Assembly (NCBI RefSeq): GCF_049801095.1
Contig: NZ_JBNAGH010000006.1
Span: 1-64,000, forward strand
Reading direction: 5' to 3'
DNA length: 64,000 nucleotides
Source: Dinoroseobacter sp049801095
GTDB taxonomy: Bacteria; Pseudomonadota; Alphaproteobacteria; Rhodobacterales; Rhodobacteraceae
Both the position numbers and the translations under genes were made by a program. The notes under the pieces are model-generated. The model was not told the DNA's origin, searched no databases, and worked only from the letters and a program-made list of their open reading frames with translations. Positions 60,140 through 64,000 of the stretch are shown in pieces. Position 1 is the first letter of the stretch. Each line of letters starts with the position of its first letter.

Positions 60140-61939
60140 ATGCTTGATACAACCGTGAATGACCAGACAGAGGCCTTCCTCGAAAGCTTCGGTGCCGCGC
60201 TCGCGGCGGGCGACATTGCCGGGGCAGTGGAGATGTTTCAGGACGATTGCTATTGGCGGGACCTGGTGACCTTCACCTGGAACATCAAAACCGTCGAGGG
60301 CAAGGCGCAGGTCGAGGATATGCTGACCCATCAGCTGGCCACGACCAAGCCGCGCAACTGGCATGTGGCCGAGGGCGAGTTCGCCACCGAAGAAGACGGC
60401 GTGACCACCGCCTGGATCACGTTTGAGACCGATGTCGCTCGGGGCTACGGGCTGATCCGCCTCAAGGAAGGCAAGATCTGGACCCTGCTCACCACCATGG
60501 TCGAGCTGAAGGGCCATGAGGAGCCGAAGGGCTTTGACCGCCCCCTCGGCGCGAAACACGGGGCGGGCCGCAACCGCACCACCTGGGCCGAGGAACGCGA
60601 GGCGGAGCTGACCGAGCTCGGCTATTCCACACAGCCCTATTGCGTGATCATCGGCGGCGGACAGGGCGGCATCGCCATGGGCGCGCGGCTGCGCCAGCTC
60701 GGCGTGCCCACGATCATCGTCGAGAAGAACGACCGCCCCGGCGACAGCTGGCGCAACCGCTACAAGTCGCTCTGCCTGCATGACCCGGTCTGGTACGACC
60801 ACCTGCCCTATATCAAGTTCCCCGAGAACTGGCCCGTCTTCAGCCCCAAGGACAAGATCGGCGACTGGCTCGAGATGTATACCAAGGTGATGGAGCTGAA
60901 CTACTGGACCCGCACCACCGCGAAATCCGCCAGCTTTGACGAGGCGGCGGGCGAGTGGACCATCGTGGTGGATCGCGACGGCGAAGAGGTCACGCTCAAG
61001 CCCAAGCAGCTGGTGATGGCCACGGGCATGTCCGGCAAGGCCCGGATGCCAGACTTCCCGGGCATGGAGACCTTCAAGGGCGACCAGCACCATTCCTCCA
61101 AGCATCCGGGTCCGGACGCTTATAAAGGCAAGAAGTGCGTGGTGGTGGGATCCAACAACTCCGCCCATGACATCTGTGCGGCCCTCTGGGAAGGCGAGGC
61201 GGATGTGACCATGGTTCAGCGCTCCTCAACCCATATCGTGCGGTCGGACACGCTGATGGATGTGGGCCTCGGCGCGCTCTATTCCGAGGAGGCGGTGAAT
61301 GCCGGGGTGACCACCGAAAAGGCCGACCTGATCTTCGCCTCCCTGCCCTACCGGATCCTGCACGAGTTCCAGATCCCCGCCTATGCGGAGATGAAGGAGC
61401 GCGACAAGGAGTTCTATGCGGGTCTCGAAAAGGCAGGCTTCTGGCTCGACTGGGGAGATGACGAGAGCGGGCTCTTCATGAAGTACCTGCGGCGCGGCTC
61501 AGGCTACTATATCGATATTGGCGCGAGCCAGCTCATCATCGATGGCGAGATCAAGCTCAAGCGCGGGCAGGTCACCGAAGTCGTCGAAGACGGCGTGATC
61601 CTCGATGACGGCACCAAGCTTGAGGCGGATCTGATCGTCTATGCCACGGGTTACAACTCGATGAACGGTTGGGTCGCGGACCTGATGGGTCAGGACAAAG
61701 CCGACCAGCTCGGCAAGGTCTGGGGCCTTGGCTCGGACACCACCAAGGATCCCGGTCCGTGGGAAGGCGAGCAGCGCAATATGTGGAAGCCGACCCAGGT
61801 TCCGAACCTCTGGATGCATGGGGGCAACCTGCACCAGTCGCGGCACTACTCGCAGTTCCTGTCGTTACAGATCAAGGCCCGGATGGAGGGGATCCCCACC
61901 CCGGTCTATGGCCTCCAGGATGTCCACCACCTGTCCTGA
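60140..61939 (+). CDS. Flavin monooxygenase with N-terminal NTF2/SnoaL-like domain
   Basis: A 599-residue protein. The first 130 residues form an NTF2/SnoaL-like domain (AGDIAGAVEMFQDDCYWRDL). The rest is a class B flavin monooxygenase: FAD fold IIGGGQGGIAMGARLRQLG, NADPH fold VVVGSNNSAHDIC and the DLIVYATGYNSM motif. It has no signal peptide. GGGAGGACG lies before ATG 60140. It could hydroxylate an aromatic, amine or ketone substrate. It follows the AcoR-like regulator by 150 bp and may be under its control. The specific substrate is unknown. Confidence 0.85.
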   Translation: MLDTTVNDQTEAFLESFGAALAAGDIAGAVEMFQDDCYWRDLVTFTWNIKTVEGKAQVEDMLTHQLATTKPRNWHVAEGEFATEEDGVTTAWITFETDVARGYGLIRLKEGKIWTLLTTMVELKGHEEPKGFDRPLGAKHGAGRNRTTWAEEREAELTELGYSTQPYCVIIGGGQGGIAMGARLRQLGVPTIIVEKNDRPGDSWRNRYKSLCLHDPVWYDHLPYIKFPENWPVFSPKDKIGDWLEMYTKVMELNYWTRTTAKSASFDEAAGEWTIVVDRDGEEVTLKPKQLVMATGMSGKARMPDFPGMETFKGDQHHSSKHPGPDAYKGKKCVVVGSNNSAHDICAALWEGEADVTMVQRSSTHIVRSDTLMDVGLGALYSEEAVNAGVTTEKADLIFASLPYRILHEFQIPAYAEMKERDKEFYAGLEKAGFWLDWGDDESGLFMKYLRRGSGYYIDIGASQLIIDGEIKLKRGQVTEVVEDGVILDDGTKLEADLIVYATGYNSMNGWVADLMGQDKADQLGKVWGLGSDTTKDPGPWEGEQRNMWKPTQVPNLWMHGGNLHQSRHYSQFLSLQIKARMEGIPTPVYGLQDVHHLS

Positions 61940-61997
61940 TGGCCCCGGCCGGTCCGCAGCAGACCCCTGCGGACCGGCACCTTTCCGCCGCCCGGGC

Positions 61998-64000
61998 TCA
62001 GGCCCGAACGCGCGCCATGTGCGGATCGTAAAGCCCCCGCTCGGTGATCTCGGCTGCAACCTGCGCGCCGAGCACATCCACCGTCAGCCCGGTCTCGGGC
62101 GCGCCGGGTTTCAGGAAAGCATAGGCCAGATTGGCCCCGACCCGGTGACCATAGCCACCGGACGTGACTGTCCCCACAACCTTGCCTCCGTGCATGACCG
62201 ACGCCCCGGGATGGGCAGCCGCATTTGGCGCCTCGGGCCCGCCGGGCAGGCGCAGGGTCACGAGCCGGTGCCGCGCGGTCCCCTCCCGTGCCAGCAACGC
62301 CGCCTTGCCGATGAAATCGGGTTTGTCCGGCGTCACAAAGCGGTCAAGTCCGGTCTCGTAGGGGTCGAACTCGGTCAGGATATCCGCCTTCCAATGCAGA
62401 TACCCCTTTTCGAGCCGCATGGACTCCACCGCCCGTGCCCCGAAGAGCCGAAGCCCATGCGCCTCTCCCGCCGCACGCAGAGACAGATAAGCGTTATAAA
62501 GAGACGCATTCGGCACATGGATCTCGTAGGCCAGCTCGCCCGAGAAGCTCACCGCCATGACCGTCACCGGCGCAATCCCGACAAAACCCTCGCGCACCGA
62601 GAGCCAGGGGAAGCCCTGCGCTGACCAGTCCCCACGGCTCACGGCGCTCAGGACATCGCGCGCCTTGGGACCGGCCAGCACGAGGATCGTCTGGTCATTG
62701 GTCAGGCTGCGCAGGCTAACGTCTTCGCCGGGGCGCACATGCTGTGCGAGCCAGTCCATGTCATGGAATTCTGAGGCCGCCGCCGAGCCGTACCAGATCC
62801 GCGCCGGACCGCGATCCGAGGCGGGCAGGCGGGCGAGCGTCGCCTCGGCCTTCACCATGCCGTGCTCGTTGAGCAGATAGGTCAGGCCCACCCGCCCCTC
62901 CTTGCGCGGCATCCGTCCACAGATCATCCGGTTAAGGAAACTCTCGGCATCGGCCCCGGTGATCTCGATGCGGTTGAACCCGTTCACCTCGCACAGCCCG
63001 ACGGCGGTCTGCACGGCGGCGACCTCTGCAGCGACCAGCGCCTCTGCCTCGTCAAAGCGGAAGCTATGGGTGATCTCGAACCCGGGGTCGGGCTTGAAAA
63101 GCTCCGCGCGTTCCCACCCGTTCACCACCGTGAACTCCGCCCCTTCGGCGGCGAGCACCGGGGTCAGGGGCGTGGTTTTGGCCATGCGGCCCGCCGGGCG
63201 ATGTTCGTTCGGGAAGTGGAAGCGGAACTCGTTCTGGTAGTCCTCGATGGCTTTTAGCGCGGTCAGCTCCACATTGGCGTGGCCCGTGAAGCGGCGCGGA
63301 TCGAGGCCCCAGGTGTCATAGACCGCCTCCCCATGGACGATCTGCTGGGCGAGCAGCCAGCCATGGCCACCCCCCTCGCCCAGACCCGCGCGCAGCCCGA
63401 TGATGCAGAACGCATTGCGCTTGCCGGGGATCGGGCCGACCAGGGGGGCACCGTCGATCGTGTAAGTGATCGGGCCGTTGACGACCGTGTGGATCCCCAC
63501 CTCCATCAGAGCGGGCATCCGGGCGAACGCGCCCTCAAGCACATCGGTGATCCGGTCCAGATCATCCGGGCAGAGCGCATTGACGAAATGCGGGTCGATC
63601 CCGTCCATGCCCCAGGTCTTGCAGTCCTGCTCGTAGAACCCCACCAGCAGCCCATTCTTTTCCTGCCGGCAATAGTAGTCGCTGATCGGGCAACGCAGGA
63701 GCGGCATCCGATGCCCGGCCTCGCGGATCGCGGGGATCTCTTCGGTGACGAAATACTGGTGCTCCATGGACATGACCGGGTGATGCACGCCCATCATCGC
63801 GCCCACCTCATTTACCCGGTAACCACAGGCATTCACCACGATCTCACAGGCGATGTCGCCCTTGTCGGTATGGACGGTCCAGCTGTCATCGGCGTGCTGG
63901 GTGAGCCCCGTCACCGGCGTGTTGCGATAGACCTCCGCCCCGGCCTTGCGCGCCCGCCGCGCCAGCGCCTGACACAGCTGCGCCGGGTCGATATCCCCGT
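61998..64000 (-). CDS. GcvT-family FAD-dependent oxidoreductase, partial (dimethylglycine/sarcosine dehydrogenase type)
   Basis: The 3' 667 codons of a longer gene; the start lies beyond the window. The visible part has the end of the FAD-dependent amine-oxidase half (NACGYRVNEVGAMMGVHHPV, ENGPITYTIDGAPLVGP-like VNGPITYTIDGAPLVGPIPG, LRAGLGEGGGHGWLLAQ) and a complete C-terminal GcvT/aminomethyltransferase half (DAESFLNRMICGRMP, GLTYLLNEHGMVKAEATLAR, SFSGELAYEIHVPNASLY, MRLEKGYLHWKADILTE). These enzymes demethylate glycine-betaine-derived N-methyl amines using tetrahydrofolate. It converges with the flavin monooxygenase. Which methylated amine is used cannot be told. Confidence 0.88.
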   Translation of the reverse strand, partial: GDIDPAQLCQALARRARKAGAEVYRNTPVTGLTQHADDSWTVHTDKGDIACEIVVNACGYRVNEVGAMMGVHHPVMSMEHQYFVTEEIPAIREAGHRMPLLRCPISDYYCRQEKNGLLVGFYEQDCKTWGMDGIDPHFVNALCPDDLDRITDVLEGAFARMPALMEVGIHTVVNGPITYTIDGAPLVGPIPGKRNAFCIIGLRAGLGEGGGHGWLLAQQIVHGEAVYDTWGLDPRRFTGHANVELTALKAIEDYQNEFRFHFPNEHRPAGRMAKTTPLTPVLAAEGAEFTVVNGWERAELFKPDPGFEITHSFRFDEAEALVAAEVAAVQTAVGLCEVNGFNRIEITGADAESFLNRMICGRMPRKEGRVGLTYLLNEHGMVKAEATLARLPASDRGPARIWYGSAAASEFHDMDWLAQHVRPGEDVSLRSLTNDQTILVLAGPKARDVLSAVSRGDWSAQGFPWLSVREGFVGIAPVTVMAVSFSGELAYEIHVPNASLYNAYLSLRAAGEAHGLRLFGARAVESMRLEKGYLHWKADILTEFDPYETGLDRFVTPDKPDFIGKAALLAREGTARHRLVTLRLPGGPEAPNAAAHPGASVMHGGKVVGTVTSGGYGHRVGANLAYAFLKPGAPETGLTVDVLGAQVAAEITERGLYDPHMARVRA

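Overview
The window looks like chromosome from a marine aerobic anoxygenic phototroph of the Rhodobacteraceae/Roseobacter group (Alphaproteobacteria). The evidence is high-GC coding, a light-harvesting 2 (puc) operon behind two PpsR-type boxes, a polyhydroxyalkanoate operon, a DddL-type DMSP lyase, XoxF/PQQ-associated accessory genes, a TctABC-type transporter and many short intra-operon overlaps. No database search was run; names rest on recognised motifs and gene order.

Layout. 1-2.8 kb: an IS91-family element with its companion tyrosine recombinase. 2.9-4.6 kb: an FAD-binding dehydrogenase. 4.9-5.6 kb: a wrecked IS3-type transposase. 6.0-15.9 kb: a lower-GC genomic island between a 47-bp copy of the 3' part of tRNA-Thr(CGT) and the intact tRNA gene. 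The island carries a P4-type integrase, a small AlpA-like HTH protein, a small unknown protein, a stand-alone integrase arm-binding-domain protein, a complete type III restriction-modification pair and a DUF262-HNH nuclease. 16.4-19.7 kb: the puc operon (pucB, pucA, pucC and a fourth gene encoding an unfamiliar protein with eight exact 25-residue repeats), closed by a strong terminator. 19.7-26.4 kb: phaC, a beta-ketothiolase and propionyl-CoA synthetase, with a divergent short-chain-fatty-acid regulator.

26.5-28.2 kb: a small cytochrome c and a periplasmic PQQ-type sugar dehydrogenase. 28.3-29.0 kb: DMSP lyase. 29.4-33.9 kb: surface glycan genes (DUF616 protein, GT2 glycosyltransferase, two sulfotransferases). 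34.2-47.0 kb: a sugar-conjugate uptake and catabolism locus (ABC transporter, SIS isomerase/deaminase, PfkB kinase, argininosuccinate-lyase-like enzyme, VOC protein) with a divergent ROK regulator, a large PIG-L deacetylase and an EamA exporter. 47.1-49.1 kb: a DUF3047 protein and an ABC1-type kinase. 49.1-54.1 kb: a LacI regulator facing a tripartite tricarboxylate transporter and a hydroxyacid dehydrogenase, with two operator copies exactly 21 bp apart. 54.2-55.6 kb: small stress and iron genes (Dps, DUF1289, HemP). 55.7-60.0 kb: quinoprotein accessory genes and an AcoR-like regulator lacking the GAFTGA loop. 60.1-64 kb: a flavin monooxygenase with an NTF2-like front domain and the 3' part of a GcvT-type FAD oxidoreductase that runs off the window.

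The most interesting items are the 25-residue-repeat protein translationally coupled to pucC, the PucA chain with Phe44-Leu45 and a long C-terminal tail, the tRNA-Thr island with a defence cargo and an orphan arm-binding-domain protein, the lyase-containing sugar-conjugate locus, and the degenerate AcoR-type regulator.
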